Shown here piece after piece: positions 52,995-62,043 of a DNA stretch of 64,000 nt (within the stretch, counting starts at the first letter, position 1; each line of letters begins with the position of its first letter). Origin of the DNA: Bacteroidota bacterium. Lineage in GTDB: Bacteria; Bacteroidota; Bacteroidia; B-17B0; Aurantibacillaceae. The position numbers and the translations under genes were made by a program. A model generated the notes under the pieces. It was not told the DNA's origin, made no database searches, and saw only the letters and a list, made by a program, of their open reading frames with translations. The stretch covers positions 62,001-126,000 of the forward strand of contig JAJNBG010000002.1 in NCBI GenBank assembly GCA_021155905.1, read 5' to 3'.

Positions 52995-53864
52995 ATGAAA
53001 ACGGAACCAAAAGGATACAATTCAATGATTACGCTTAATAATTTTAACTTATCATACGATGATGTTGGAGAAGGAACCATTCCGGTTATCTTCCTTCATG
53101 GTTTTCCTTTTGACAAAAATACCTGGTATTCTCAACTTGAGTTTTTAAAATCTTCTTATCGTGTTATTGCTTGTGATATCAGGGGATTTGGAAAATCAAA
53201 AGACGAAAGATCACCGCTAAGTATTGATTTGTTTGCTGAGGACCTGATCTGGTTTATGGACAAGATGCACATCGATAAAGCGATTGTTTGTGGATTGTCA
53301 ATGGGTGGCTTCATCGCACTTCATGCACAAAAAAGATTTCCGGATCGCTTTGAGGCATTGATCTTATGTGATACCCAATGTATTGCTGACACGACTGAAG
53401 TAAAAGAGAAACGTTATAAAGCGATAGATGAAATCGCAGCAGATGGAGTTGATAATTTTAACGAAGCATTTATTAAACGTGTTTTTCACAAAGATTCATT
53501 CACCAACAAAAAGGAAGTGGTGGAACAATTAAGAAATACGGTATTTTCCAACCCTCCCTATATTATCAGCCAGGGATTGGTAGCACTTGCCGAACGTTCA
53601 GAAACCTGCTCCACCCTGAATGAGATAATCATTCCAACTTTAATTATCTGTGGTAAGGATGATGAAGTAACACCGCTTGCCCAATCCGAATATATGCATC
53701 AACAGATCAAAGGCTCAGTACTTCGCGTGATTGATCGTGCGGGACACGTATCTAATTTGGAACAACCCGATGAATTCAATAAACATTTAGCTGATTTTTT
53801 ATCGACTTTAGGTGGTAAAGATTCTGAGGAATTAAATTTAAGCATAAGAGCGTTAAATGATTAA
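52995..53864 (+). CDS. Alpha/beta hydrolase, copy 2
   Basis: The 289-residue paralogue of the hydrolase at 49038 keeps all active-site motifs: FLHGFPFDKNTW, GLSMGGF around the nucleophile serine, CGKDDEVTP with the acid, and DRAGHVSNLEQPDEF with the histidine. It begins MKTEPKGYNSMITLNNFNLS, where copy 1 has MDTTTKGYNLTLNVNGIRLC. The C-terminal 15 residues differ completely from copy 1. It pairs divergently with AHSA1 copy 2. It converges on the lipid kinase gene, with a weak A/T hairpin around 53882-53900 between them. Confidence 0.93.
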   Translation: MKTEPKGYNSMITLNNFNLSYDDVGEGTIPVIFLHGFPFDKNTWYSQLEFLKSSYRVIACDIRGFGKSKDERSPLSIDLFAEDLIWFMDKMHIDKAIVCGLSMGGFIALHAQKRFPDRFEALILCDTQCIADTTEVKEKRYKAIDEIAADGVDNFNEAFIKRVFHKDSFTNKKEVVEQLRNTVFSNPPYIISQGLVALAERSETCSTLNEIIIPTLIICGKDDEVTPLAQSEYMHQQIKGSVLRVIDRAGHVSNLEQPDEFNKHLADFLSTLGGKDSEELNLSIRALND

Positions 53865-53910
53865 GATGATCAGCTAATTCTATTTTTTACTGAAAAAAAT
53901 TACTATTGGA

Positions 53911-54780
53911 TCAACAAACAATCTTCAAGGCCAATGGCATAATAGTAACTGAAATATTTTTTGAAACTATCATTGGCTCACCGTCATAATGCACCGGGAG
54001 TTCGCCATGAAAACTAATATCGATTTGTTTTCCCTTTTCAGATTGCAGGAGGTTTGAGGTATGGATCTTTTTAGAAAACAATTTGATGCCCATCAACGGA
54101 ATGGAAAAATAGGAAAATGGTTTTAAGATGCTGATGTTGAGAACGCCATCGCTTAATTCTGCCAGTGGTGCAATATAAACATCATTACCCCATTGCCCGG
54201 CATTAGCGATGGTAATTAAAAAAGCTTTGGTTTCGATCACCTGATCATCGATAGCGATTTTATATGTCTGCGGCGTGTAGCTGAAAAATTCTTTAAGCGT
54301 TGTAGTGAAATAGGTCATGAAGCCCCTTTTAGAACTGGAAGCAAATTCATGGGCAATGTGCGCATCGAAGCCTATACCTGCTGTGCAAAAAAATGCTTTG
54401 CCGTTGATCAGGGCCCCGTCAATTTGGTTAGTGGTTCCCCGTTCAATGACTTTCAATGCTTTTAAAGGATCCAGAGGAATGCGGTTACTCCTGGCCAAAC
54501 CGTTACCGGAACCAAGAGGGAAAATACCCAGGGCCATATTACTTTGTGCAATCACGGATGCTACCTGATTTACGGTGCCATCACCTCCACAGGCGACCAC
54601 GGTATCATAATTGCCTGCAAGCAGAGATTGTCTTACGGATTCAAAATCATCTTTGTCTTTCCATAGGATCAGGTCATAGGGTATTTCTTTCGAAAAATTC
54701 TGTGTGATAAATTCACTGATGTCCATTTTCTTTTTGACACCTGCCTTGGGGTTGATCACAAATGCGATTTTTGGAGCCAT
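53911..54780 (-). CDS. Diacylglycerol kinase family lipid kinase (YegS/BmrU type)
   Basis: This 289-residue protein belongs to the DagK catalytic family. The N-terminus reads KIAFVINPKAGVKKK, the nucleotide-binding motif is CGGDGTVNQVA (64-74; GGDGT 65-69), and PLGSGNGLARSNRIP is the second signature. A beta-sandwich follows with IDGALINGKAFFCTAGIGFDA. The C-terminal strand segment HYDGEPM is the usual ending. It should phosphorylate a lipid alcohol such as diacylglycerol or a sphingoid base, the latter being plausible in Bacteroidota. It is last in the TolC-HlyD-TsaB operon, 1 nt after tsaB. Confidence 0.94.
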   Translation of the reverse strand: MAPKIAFVINPKAGVKKKMDISEFITQNFSKEIPYDLILWKDKDDFESVRQSLLAGNYDTVVACGGDGTVNQVASVIAQSNMALGIFPLGSGNGLARSNRIPLDPLKALKVIERGTTNQIDGALINGKAFFCTAGIGFDAHIAHEFASSSKRGFMTYFTTTLKEFFSYTPQTYKIAIDDQVIETKAFLITIANAGQWGNDVYIAPLAELSDGVLNISILKPFSYFSIPLMGIKLFSKKIHTSNLLQSEKGKQIDISFHGELPVHYDGEPMIVSKNISVTIMPLALKIVC

Positions 54781-54781
54781 G

Positions 54782-55462
54782 TTATTTTTTAGCAGTGTGA
54801 AAGAAAAATTCCTTTAAATAATTCGGCTCCGAATAAGCTACATCGGCAAAGTCCTTCACGTTGTATTTTTCAAGAGCCATTTGAATCATGCCCGTGGCGG
54901 ACGCAGTTATACCTTCGATAAAATGTGCCTGCGGTAATTGCTGTAAAATTTCTTTGGCTTTTGGCATGCCGTCTCCGAAAAAATAAAGCGGTTTGTTCAG
55001 CTCAAATGCTTTAATACTTTCTTCATTCAACACCAAAGCCTGCACCGGTAATACTTCGTTGAGCTTTTGGTCGTAGGCAGCGCAATACACTTCCATTCTT
55101 CGCGCATCCATAAACGGAATAAACACGGCATCTGTGTTGTGTTGCTGAATAGCATTCATGGTCAATGCCTTTAAAGTATCTACTGTAATCAACGGAATAT
55201 TCAGGGCGAAGGCCAGTCCTTTGGCAGCCGAAAAACCAATACGTAAACCTGTATAGGAACCAGGCCCTGAGCTGACGGAAACTGCATTCAGATCATCTGC
55301 TTTTAAATTGCTTTCGCGGAGCACCTGTTCAATAAAAACGTGCAGGTTTTCGGCATGGGTGTAACCGTTGTTTAATTCTTTGAGGGAAAGCAGCTCTGCA
55401 TCTTTGGAAATGGCAACAGAGCAAACGGTGGACGTGCTTTCTATATGTAAGAGGTAAGCCAC
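54782..55462 (-). CDS. tsaB: tRNA threonylcarbamoyladenosine biosynthesis protein TsaB
   Basis: TsaB is the inactive paralogue that dimerises with TsaD for making t6A37 in tRNAs that read ANN codons. The 226-residue protein starts LLHIESTSTVCSVAISKDAE. It has the family's NGYTHAENLHVFIEQVL and the strongly conserved SVSSGPGSYTGLRIGFSAAK (88-107 approx.), then the shortened C-terminal half with PFMDARRMEVYCA and a final YSEPNYLKEF. The metal-binding histidines of TsaD are absent, as expected. The gene lies between the HlyD adaptor gene (6-bp gap) and the lipid kinase gene (1-bp gap). Confidence 0.97.
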   Translation of the reverse strand: MAYLLHIESTSTVCSVAISKDAELLSLKELNNGYTHAENLHVFIEQVLRESNLKADDLNAVSVSSGPGSYTGLRIGFSAAKGLAFALNIPLITVDTLKALTMNAIQQHNTDAVFIPFMDARRMEVYCAAYDQKLNEVLPVQALVLNEESIKAFELNKPLYFFGDGMPKAKEILQQLPQAHFIEGITASATGMIQMALEKYNVKDFADVAYSEPNYLKEFFFHTAKK

Positions 55463-55468
55463 GGGTTG

Positions 55469-56827
55469 TTATTTTTTATCAGAAAATAACTCGTCCTTAT
55501 CCACTACTTTTATTTTCTTTCCGTCTTTTAATATTTTGGAGACCGCGCCATAAGGGCCCGAAATGACTTCGTCGCCCACATTAATCCCGCTTTTAATCTC
55601 TATGAAATCATTGTCCTGGATACCGGTAGTTACGTACACCATTTTGGCCACACCATCCCGGTTTACGAAGACGCATTCTTTAATTTCTTCTTTTTTATTA
55701 CTGTTCATTTTTTCTTCTTTCTCATCTTTCACAACCACATCACCGCCTTCTTCATCTTCCTCATCAAATCTTTCTTTGGTTTTGGTGGTGTCAGAGCTGC
55801 GGGTGGTTACAGCCGGAATTGGAACCGTGATTCTATTGGCGGCACGCATGGTTTGAATATCCACGCTCGCGCTCATGCCAGGCCTGAATGGCGCTGGATT
55901 TTCTTCGGTTACCAGGTCAAGGTAAGATTCCCGGATCATCCGGATCTTCACCACAAAATTAGTTACCTGGTCGATGGAGATGCCAGTAGTGTTTGCAGAG
56001 TTTGCTACTTCGGTTACGATGCCCCTGAATTTTTTTCCGATGTAGGCGTCTACTTCAATGATGGCCGTGTCATTTTTATGAATGCGGATAATGTCATTTT
56101 CGTTGACTTCCACACTGGCTTCCATTTCATTTAAATTAGCCAGACGAAGAATTTCAGTTCCTTGTAATCCCTGAACACCCACCACACGTTCTCCTTTTTC
56201 CACATTTAATTTGGAAACCGTACCATCAACCGGCGCATAGATATAGGTTTTATCCAGATTGGTATTGGCTTCTTTTAAAGAGGCTTCTACACTTTTGACG
56301 TTGTAATCAGAGGCGTTGATACTTTCGGTAATACCAACCACATTGGCTTTTGCTGCTTCGAAGGCAGCTTTGGCACCATCAAATTCCTGTTGAGAAATCA
56401 CATTCTGATCAAATAATTTTTTACTGCGGGCATAAGACGCCTCAGCATTGGCGAGGTTTGCCTGTGCCTGAGCCAATTGTGCCACGGCTGTTTTTAAATT
56501 GGCTTTAGAACTGTTTACGGTAGCGTTTACCCTTTCTAAATTACTTTCATAAATGTCCGGTTTGATACGGCATAGCAGCTGTCCTTTTTTGACATCGTCA
56601 CCTTCCTTTACCAGCATTTCCACAATTTCTCCGGATACATCCGAGGTGATTTTTAATTCTGCTTCCGGCTGAATTTTCCCGTTGGCAGAAACTGATTCGA
56701 TGATATTGCGTTTCGCTGCTTTTTCAGTAGTGACCTTTGTTGGCTCAGCACCTTTAAAAAATTTGAAAATGATTACTATCATTAAAACAGCAATACAAAT
56801 TCCGATGATCCAGTATAGTTTTTTCAT
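55469..56827 (-). CDS. Efflux periplasmic adaptor (HlyD/MacA-like membrane fusion protein)
   Basis: The 452-residue protein has one N-terminal membrane anchor (MKKLYWIIGICIAVLMIVII). A split lipoyl domain follows (ISANGKIQPEAELKITSDVSG-like; EMLVKEGDDVKKGQLLCRIKP; its return half near YIYAPVDGTVSKLNVEKGERV). Between the halves lies a coiled-coil hairpin (about 100-190). A beta-barrel domain (EMEASVEVNENDIIRIHKND) and a membrane-proximal domain complete the fold. An unusually acidic and lysine-rich stretch (about 350-385, with ERFDEEDEEGGDVVVKDEKE) is inserted before the last domain. The adaptor follows a TolC gene by 9 bp, but no inner-membrane pump gene (MacB or RND) is in the operon. It probably works with a pump encoded elsewhere. 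Confidence 0.93.
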   Translation of the reverse strand: MKKLYWIIGICIAVLMIVIIFKFFKGAEPTKVTTEKAAKRNIIESVSANGKIQPEAELKITSDVSGEIVEMLVKEGDDVKKGQLLCRIKPDIYESNLERVNATVNSSKANLKTAVAQLAQAQANLANAEASYARSKKLFDQNVISQQEFDGAKAAFEAAKANVVGITESINASDYNVKSVEASLKEANTNLDKTYIYAPVDGTVSKLNVEKGERVVGVQGLQGTEILRLANLNEMEASVEVNENDIIRIHKNDTAIIEVDAYIGKKFRGIVTEVANSANTTGISIDQVTNFVVKIRMIRESYLDLVTEENPAPFRPGMSASVDIQTMRAANRITVPIPAVTTRSSDTTKTKERFDEEDEEGGDVVVKDEKEEKMNSNKKEEIKECVFVNRDGVAKMVYVTTGIQDNDFIEIKSGINVGDEVISGPYGAVSKILKDGKKIKVVDKDELFSDKK

Positions 56828-56836
56828 AATAGGTTC

Positions 56837-58276
56837 TTAAAACTTCAATTCTTTCCCTTGATAATAATCCAATACTTTTAATTTGAACACGTAATCGTAT
56901 TTCGCCTGCACCATATTACCCAATGCATTTTGAGAACGCACCTTTGCGTTATTGTAATCAAAGGTGCTGATAGCACCAACGTTTAACTTTTGCTCGGCAT
57001 AAAAGAAGGATTGCTCGGATGCTTCAACCGCCGACTTGCTCGCATTATATTTGTTAAGTGCAGCTCTTGCATTAGCATAAGCCTGGGCAATGGTTTTGTA
57101 TAAATTTTGTTGTAAAAGGTCCTGTGAGTATTTGGCATTCAAGGCACTCAGTTTGGCGTTCTTCACTCCGGTTACCGTTTGCAAACCATTAAAAATTGGA
57201 ATGGATAAAGTAAAGCCAACACTCTTGTTGACATTATCCTTGAACTGATCGGCAAAAGGTTTTTTGGAAGTAATAATTTCTGTTTTGGGCTGGTAAACAG
57301 GATAAATCAGAGTTGGGTTATTTGGATCGTCCGCTATATAGTAGGGTGTTTGCTCAGAACCAATAAAATTTACGGCATCGATGTTTTTATCCAGTTCCGA
57401 CGTTCCTGTTCCTAAACTTCCGGTAGCGGAAAGGGTAGGGCTTACTCTTCCTTTGGCAACGTCTAAACTTTTTTCAGCAGCCATGACATTGTACTCGGCA
57501 CTCCTCACAGAATGTTGATTTTTTAGCGCTGATTCGTAAACCGTTTGAACAGATAAGGAAGCTAACTCATTATTTAAAATATCCACATTGGGTCTTGTAA
57601 TCGCAAAATTACTCACACTGTCCAGGTTCAATAATTGTTTCAGGCTCAGTAAAGCGATCTGGTAATTATTGTCGGAACTGATAACATTTACATCTTCATT
57701 GGCCAGCTGTGCTTTCAAATCATACACGGCGCTTTTCGCAAGTGTTCCGGCATCAGCCAGTTTTTGGGTACGATCCAATTGCTCTTCGGTAATTTTATAT
57801 TGTGCTCTGGCAATCTGCAGAATCTCGTCACTGAAGATCACATTGATGTAGGCAGTGGCCACATTGAGGGCAAGGTCGTTGCGTTGCTGCAGGTAATTTT
57901 CGGCACTGGACAAATACTGGTACTGATTGGCTTTGATGTTATTGTACTGAGCCAGGCCCGACCAGAGAATGACATTGGAAGACACATAAAAGTTTTGTGA
58001 TAATACCTGTGAGTTGGCAAAGGTATTGGTGTAACGGTCAATTGTTCTACCAAAGTTATAAGTATGCTGGGCACCCGCATTCACCGTTGGTAAAATAGCG
58101 GCCTTGCTTTGCGTGGCATTGTTCTGATTAATTTTAGCCGCAATCTCGGCTTGTTTTATGGAAATATTATTTTTCTGGGCATAGTCTACACATTGCTGCA
58201 GGTCCCAGGTGCCCGTTTGAGAAGAGGCAATATTAAGTACACCAACAAAAAGGAATATGGTTAGAATGGTCTTCAT
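56837..58276 (-). CDS. TolC family outer-membrane channel
   Basis: This 479-residue protein has a signal peptide (MKTILTIFLFVGVLNIASSQ) and two outer-membrane efflux (OEP) repeats. Each is made of long helices with TolC-type signatures (LQQCVDYAQKNNISIKQAEI; LNLDSVSNFAI; the second half from ALKNQHSVRSAEYNVMAAEK with KGRVSPTLSATGSLGTG). It should form the trimeric exit duct of a type I or tripartite efflux system with the adaptor gene 9 bp downstream. It is first in the four-gene minus-strand operon and is preceded by the long hairpin-rich stretch 58277-59088, where its promoter must lie. Confidence 0.94.
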   Translation of the reverse strand: MKTILTIFLFVGVLNIASSQTGTWDLQQCVDYAQKNNISIKQAEIAAKINQNNATQSKAAILPTVNAGAQHTYNFGRTIDRYTNTFANSQVLSQNFYVSSNVILWSGLAQYNNIKANQYQYLSSAENYLQQRNDLALNVATAYINVIFSDEILQIARAQYKITEEQLDRTQKLADAGTLAKSAVYDLKAQLANEDVNVISSDNNYQIALLSLKQLLNLDSVSNFAITRPNVDILNNELASLSVQTVYESALKNQHSVRSAEYNVMAAEKSLDVAKGRVSPTLSATGSLGTGTSELDKNIDAVNFIGSEQTPYYIADDPNNPTLIYPVYQPKTEIITSKKPFADQFKDNVNKSVGFTLSIPIFNGLQTVTGVKNAKLSALNAKYSQDLLQQNLYKTIAQAYANARAALNKYNASKSAVEASEQSFFYAEQKLNVGAISTFDYNNAKVRSQNALGNMVQAKYDYVFKLKVLDYYQGKELKF

Positions 58277-59088
58277 AGTTTTTAAAAATCAGGGTAAATT
58301 TAGTTAAAAAAGACCTTATAAACACGCTTCTACAAAAACGGAAAATAACGTGTTTGAAAGGTAAGGGTTACTTTACGATCCCGATAACTATCGGGAGTAT
58401 CCAAAAGCATTTCTTCTGTTCTTTTTGCTTGAAGCTGGAACTAACTTTTTGTTTTAGAACTTACTTTCTTTGCATGGCAGGCAAAGAAAGTAAAATTGAC
58501 TTATTCAATTTTTTTTACGATACTTTTGCAGCCAAAAGTATCCAAAAGCTTATGATTTCGTGATAGGCAATTCCTTCGGACCACTGATAAAAGCAACCCG
58601 CTTGCGCGTGCCGACGCTACGTTGCTTTTACAGCTATTGCTTCACAAAATCATAGTCCCGCACCTGATGTTCATCCTGCTCTCGTGAGATATAGATGTGT
58701 TTTAAAATTCCGATTGGATGTTGTACTTTAGAGTCACGAGTATTGAAAACCAAAATAAAACATCAACTGAAATAGCGCAGGGACGTGAACGAACGGTGCG
58801 AACTACAATTTTTTAGGGAGTTTTTGCGCTGTGCGCCCCTAAAAAGATTGGAGTTGGTGTTCGTTCTTGATTTTTTGTTTCTTTTTCATCAAGGAAAAAG
58901 AAAAAGGGAAATGCGCTTTTGGATACTTTTGCAAAAGTATCGATCGTTTGTATGCGATCTCATAAATACAAAGAGCGCGCTGACATCGTTTTGTCCCGAA
59001 AGTTATCTGGATGTTTTTTTTGCTTACTTTTTTCGTCAGGGAAAAAAGTAAAGAAAAAAACCTTAAATTTCTCCTTTGAAAATACTTC
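58277..59088. other. Long non-coding stretch packed with perfect inverted repeats
   Basis: No gene is called in these 812 bp. At least seven perfect inverted repeats are present, listed under the repeat entry. Short frames on both strands exist (for example 58785-59051 plus and 58839-59090 minus) but are mostly made of translated hairpins (many F, L, K residues) and are not believable genes. The region must also hold the promoters of the TolC operon (minus) and of the nuclease gene (plus). Confidence 0.7.
58379..59051. repeat. Cluster of seven perfect inverted repeats, possible dispersed repeat element
   Basis: Perfect stems: TCCCGATA/TATCGGGA (58379-58396); TTACTTTCTTTGC/GCAAAGAAAGTAA (58461-58493); GATACTTTTG/CAAAAGTATC (58519-58542); TAAAAGCAAC/GTTGCTTTTA (58588-58630); TTTCTTTTT/AAAAAGAAA (58878-58903); GATACTTTT/AAAAGTATC (58922-58941); TTACTTTTTTC/GAAAAAAGTAA (59024-59051). 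Several stems are variants of one another, GATACTTTTG occurring twice. From memory, stems like CCCGATAxxTATCGGG and TTACTTTCTTTG recur in intergenic DNA of Bacteroidota, so this may be one copy of a genome-wide repeat; I cannot verify it here. Confidence 0.65.
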
Positions 59089-61947
59089 ATGACCCCTTTC
59101 CTTCAGTACATTGCCCAATACATCTTTCAACATCATGAGCATGATACGGAACATCTGTGCATTGTATTGCCGAATAAAAGGGGAGCACTTTATTTAAAAC
59201 AACATCTGGCCAAAACATTTCAAAAAACCATCTGGTTGCCAACCATCATCAGTGCCGAGGAACTGGTGGCTGAATTATCCGGTTTGCAGCAAGCCGATAG
59301 CATTGATTTAATTTGTGATTTGTATACGGTATATACCGGGGTTTTAAAAGATAAAGCAGAACCATTTGATGCCTTTGCTAAATGGGGAACGCTCATGCTT
59401 CAGGATTTTAATGAAGCGGACCGTTACCTGGTGGATACCAATGCCTTGTACCAGAATTTAAAAGAGATCCGTGAAATAGAGAACTGGAGTTTGAGCGCGG
59501 AAAACCTGACGCCCACGCAACAGGATTATGTGAATTTCATGCACCAGATGGGAACCATATACCATGAGTTTACCAAAGTGTTACTGGAAAAAAAACAAGC
59601 CTACCAGGGCTTCATGTACCGCAAGGCGGTGGAGCGTTACCAGGGATCGGAATACATTAACCGGTTTTCCAAATTATTGATCTGTGGATTTAATGCGTTG
59701 AATAAAGCAGAGACCATTATTTTTTCGGAGCTGGTGAAAGAAAAAAAGGCTGCCATTATTTATGATGCGGATACCTATTATGTGAAGCACGAAAGTTATG
59801 AGGCCGGTTTATTTTTAAGAAAGAATTTTAAAAATACCTGGCTGGATACAAAGGATCATATCGGGGATTATTTTAAGGAGATACCAAAGCATATTGATAT
59901 CGTGGCGGTTCCCAAGCAAATGGGCCAGGCGCAGGTAGTCTCGCATCAGCTGAACGAGTGGATCAAACAGGGCAGGTCCCTGAACAAAACGGCTGTGGTA
60001 TTGGCAGATGAAAGTTTATTGTTCCCCATCCTGAATCACTTGCCAAAGGAAGTGCAGCATGTGAATATCACGATGGAATATCCATTGCGCTTATCGCCGA
60101 TTTATGATTTGATGGATAACCTGATCAGCCTTCATCAGTCGACGCAGAAGGCGGGAGGGAGCAGCAGTTTTTATTTTGCGGATGTCTTTAAGATCCTGCA
60201 GAATTCCCTGTTTAAAAAATACTACCGTTCGTTTGAACCAAGGGTTCCTTTACAAAGTATCATTCAGCGGATCATTGATAAGAACTATGTATGGATCAAT
60301 ACCAAAGTTCTCTCCGAATTATTCGAGGACCATTATCCCTACATCGAACATTTGTTTTCAGCCTGGACCAATTCTGCGCAGGGTATCGAGGCCATGTCGC
60401 GGATCATTACGGTTTTTAATACGTCTGAAAAAGAAGAACTGCAGTTGTCTTCTACCGAAAAAGAATACCTGCATGTGTTTACCAAATACTTCAACCGCTT
60501 GCAGTCGCTGGTTACAACTCATGATTACCTCAATTCCCTGCTGACTTTAAAAAGTTTGTACAAGCAAATCATTGGCGCCGCTTCGGTACCTTTTATTGGT
60601 GAGCCTTTGCAGGGCTTACAGATCATGGGTGTGTTGGAAACCCGGACGCTTGATTTTGAAAACATTATTTTGCTGGGTGTGAACGAAGGCGTGTTACCTT
60701 CCGGTAAATCTGCCAATTCGTTTATTCCCAATGACCTGAAGCGATACCATGATATGCCTTTGTACGGTGACAAGGATGCGATTTACGCGTACCACTTTTA
60801 CCGATTGCTGCAAAGGGCTTCCAATGTATTGATTACTTATAATACGGAGCACAGCGTGTTAGGTTCCGGTGAAAAGAGCCGTTTCATTACCCAGTTGCAG
60901 TTTGAATTGCAACGTTATAATCCGGCGCATACCATCACCGAACAAATGCTGAGCGGAGATGCATTGCCGGCGAGTTCCAGGAACGTGATCGCGATTTCAA
61001 AAACCGATCTGAATTTAGCGCCTATTCTGTATAAGCTGAGTACCGATTCTCAATATGCGGGTTTAAGTCCTTCGGCTTTGATCACTTATAAGGACTGCGC
61101 CCTGCGTTTCTTTTTCAGGTACGGGGTTGGCATCAAGGAAACGGAAGATGTGGAAGAAAGTGCCGAGGCCAATACACAAGGATCGATTCTGCATGAATCC
61201 CTGGAGATGCTTTTCCAGCCTTTTATCGGCAGGGTACTCACGGAAGAAGATTTGAAGGGCTGTCTCACGAAAACCGAAGAGAGCGTAAACCTGATCTTTC
61301 AGAATTATTTCAGCCAGCGAGAGAGCCAGTTTGGTAAAAACTTTTTACAGCGAAAGGTACTGTATGAATACGTCAATAAATTATTACGGAATGATCTGAA
61401 GCTGATCCAGCAATCCAAAAGGACCAATGAGCTGCTGAGCTTAATTGACCTGGAACGGACCTTGTCGGCCACGGTTACTATTTCTATCAAAGGTATAGAG
61501 ACTGTCATTTACTTAAAAGGCTCTGCTGATCGCATTGATAAATTAGGGAATAAGATCCGCATCATCGATTATAAATCCTCGGTGAAGACTGATGATAAAT
61601 TTAAGTTCACCAATTTCGAAGATTTGTTTACCGATACCCAGTACAATAAAATGCTGCAGCTGTTTATGTATGCCTGGTTGGTGGTAAAGAACAATTTGGC
61701 CAAGCCGGAGGAACTGCAGCCCTGCATCATTCCTTTTAAAAAGTTTGAGGAGCATCCCAAGTTTATCATGGAAGATAAAAAGGGCGGGGCCATTTTAGAG
61801 TTCACTAACGAACTCCTGCAGGAATTTGAAGATCACCTGAAACAAAAGATCTCGGAGATCCTTTCTCCTTCTAACTCCTTTATCCAGACAGAGGACGAAG
61901 ATCAGTGTGAATACTGCGCCTATGCCGGTATTTGTAATGTTCGCTAA
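59089..61947 (+). CDS. AddB-like PD-(D/E)XK nuclease with Fe-S cluster
   Basis: The 952-residue protein resembles AddB, the nuclease subunit of AddAB double-strand break repair enzymes. The N-terminal half is helicase-like but without a Walker A lysine motif (CIVLPNKRGALYLKQHL in its place), as expected for an inactive AddB motor. ILLGVNEGVLPSG near 525 and THxE-like SGEKSRFITQLQFEL near 600 are family landmarks. The C-terminal RecB-type nuclease has GSILHESLEMLF, then KGSADRIDK and IRIIDYKSS (D...D-x-K). Four Cys for a 4Fe-4S cluster are present: C670 (YKDCALRF) and CEYCAYAGIC at the end (C940, C943, C949). An AddA partner is not in the window. It is divergent from the TolC operon. Confidence 0.92.
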   Translation: MTPFLQYIAQYIFQHHEHDTEHLCIVLPNKRGALYLKQHLAKTFQKTIWLPTIISAEELVAELSGLQQADSIDLICDLYTVYTGVLKDKAEPFDAFAKWGTLMLQDFNEADRYLVDTNALYQNLKEIREIENWSLSAENLTPTQQDYVNFMHQMGTIYHEFTKVLLEKKQAYQGFMYRKAVERYQGSEYINRFSKLLICGFNALNKAETIIFSELVKEKKAAIIYDADTYYVKHESYEAGLFLRKNFKNTWLDTKDHIGDYFKEIPKHIDIVAVPKQMGQAQVVSHQLNEWIKQGRSLNKTAVVLADESLLFPILNHLPKEVQHVNITMEYPLRLSPIYDLMDNLISLHQSTQKAGGSSSFYFADVFKILQNSLFKKYYRSFEPRVPLQSIIQRIIDKNYVWINTKVLSELFEDHYPYIEHLFSAWTNSAQGIEAMSRIITVFNTSEKEELQLSSTEKEYLHVFTKYFNRLQSLVTTHDYLNSLLTLKSLYKQIIGAASVPFIGEPLQGLQIMGVLETRTLDFENIILLGVNEGVLPSGKSANSFIPNDLKRYHDMPLYGDKDAIYAYHFYRLLQRASNVLITYNTEHSVLGSGEKSRFITQLQFELQRYNPAHTITEQMLSGDALPASSRNVIAISKTDLNLAPILYKLSTDSQYAGLSPSALITYKDCALRFFFRYGVGIKETEDVEESAEANTQGSILHESLEMLFQPFIGRVLTEEDLKGCLTKTEESVNLIFQNYFSQRESQFGKNFLQRKVLYEYVNKLLRNDLKLIQQSKRTNELLSLIDLERTLSATVTISIKGIETVIYLKGSADRIDKLGNKIRIIDYKSSVKTDDKFKFTNFEDLFTDTQYNKMLQLFMYAWLVVKNNLAKPEELQPCIIPFKKFEEHPKFIMEDKKGGAILEFTNELLQEFEDHLKQKISEILSPSNSFIQTEDEDQCEYCAYAGICNVR

Positions 61948-62043
61948 GGTGTCATTAGTTTCTATTGCGTTAACATCTTTCTGTTTATAAAATCGGGCGA
62001 AAGAACCCAAAGCTCCGCCGGGGTACCGTAATTTTATTTAACA

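Noticed and set aside
55469-58276. TolC plus HlyD as a complete efflux pump
   Set aside because: No ABC or RND inner-membrane component is encoded next to them in the window, so only the two outer parts can be claimed.
58785-59090. Two overlapping short frames (58785-59051 plus, 58839-59090 minus) as genes
   Set aside because: They are translations of perfect inverted repeats, which open both strands at once; composition is mostly F, L, K and S, with no motif.
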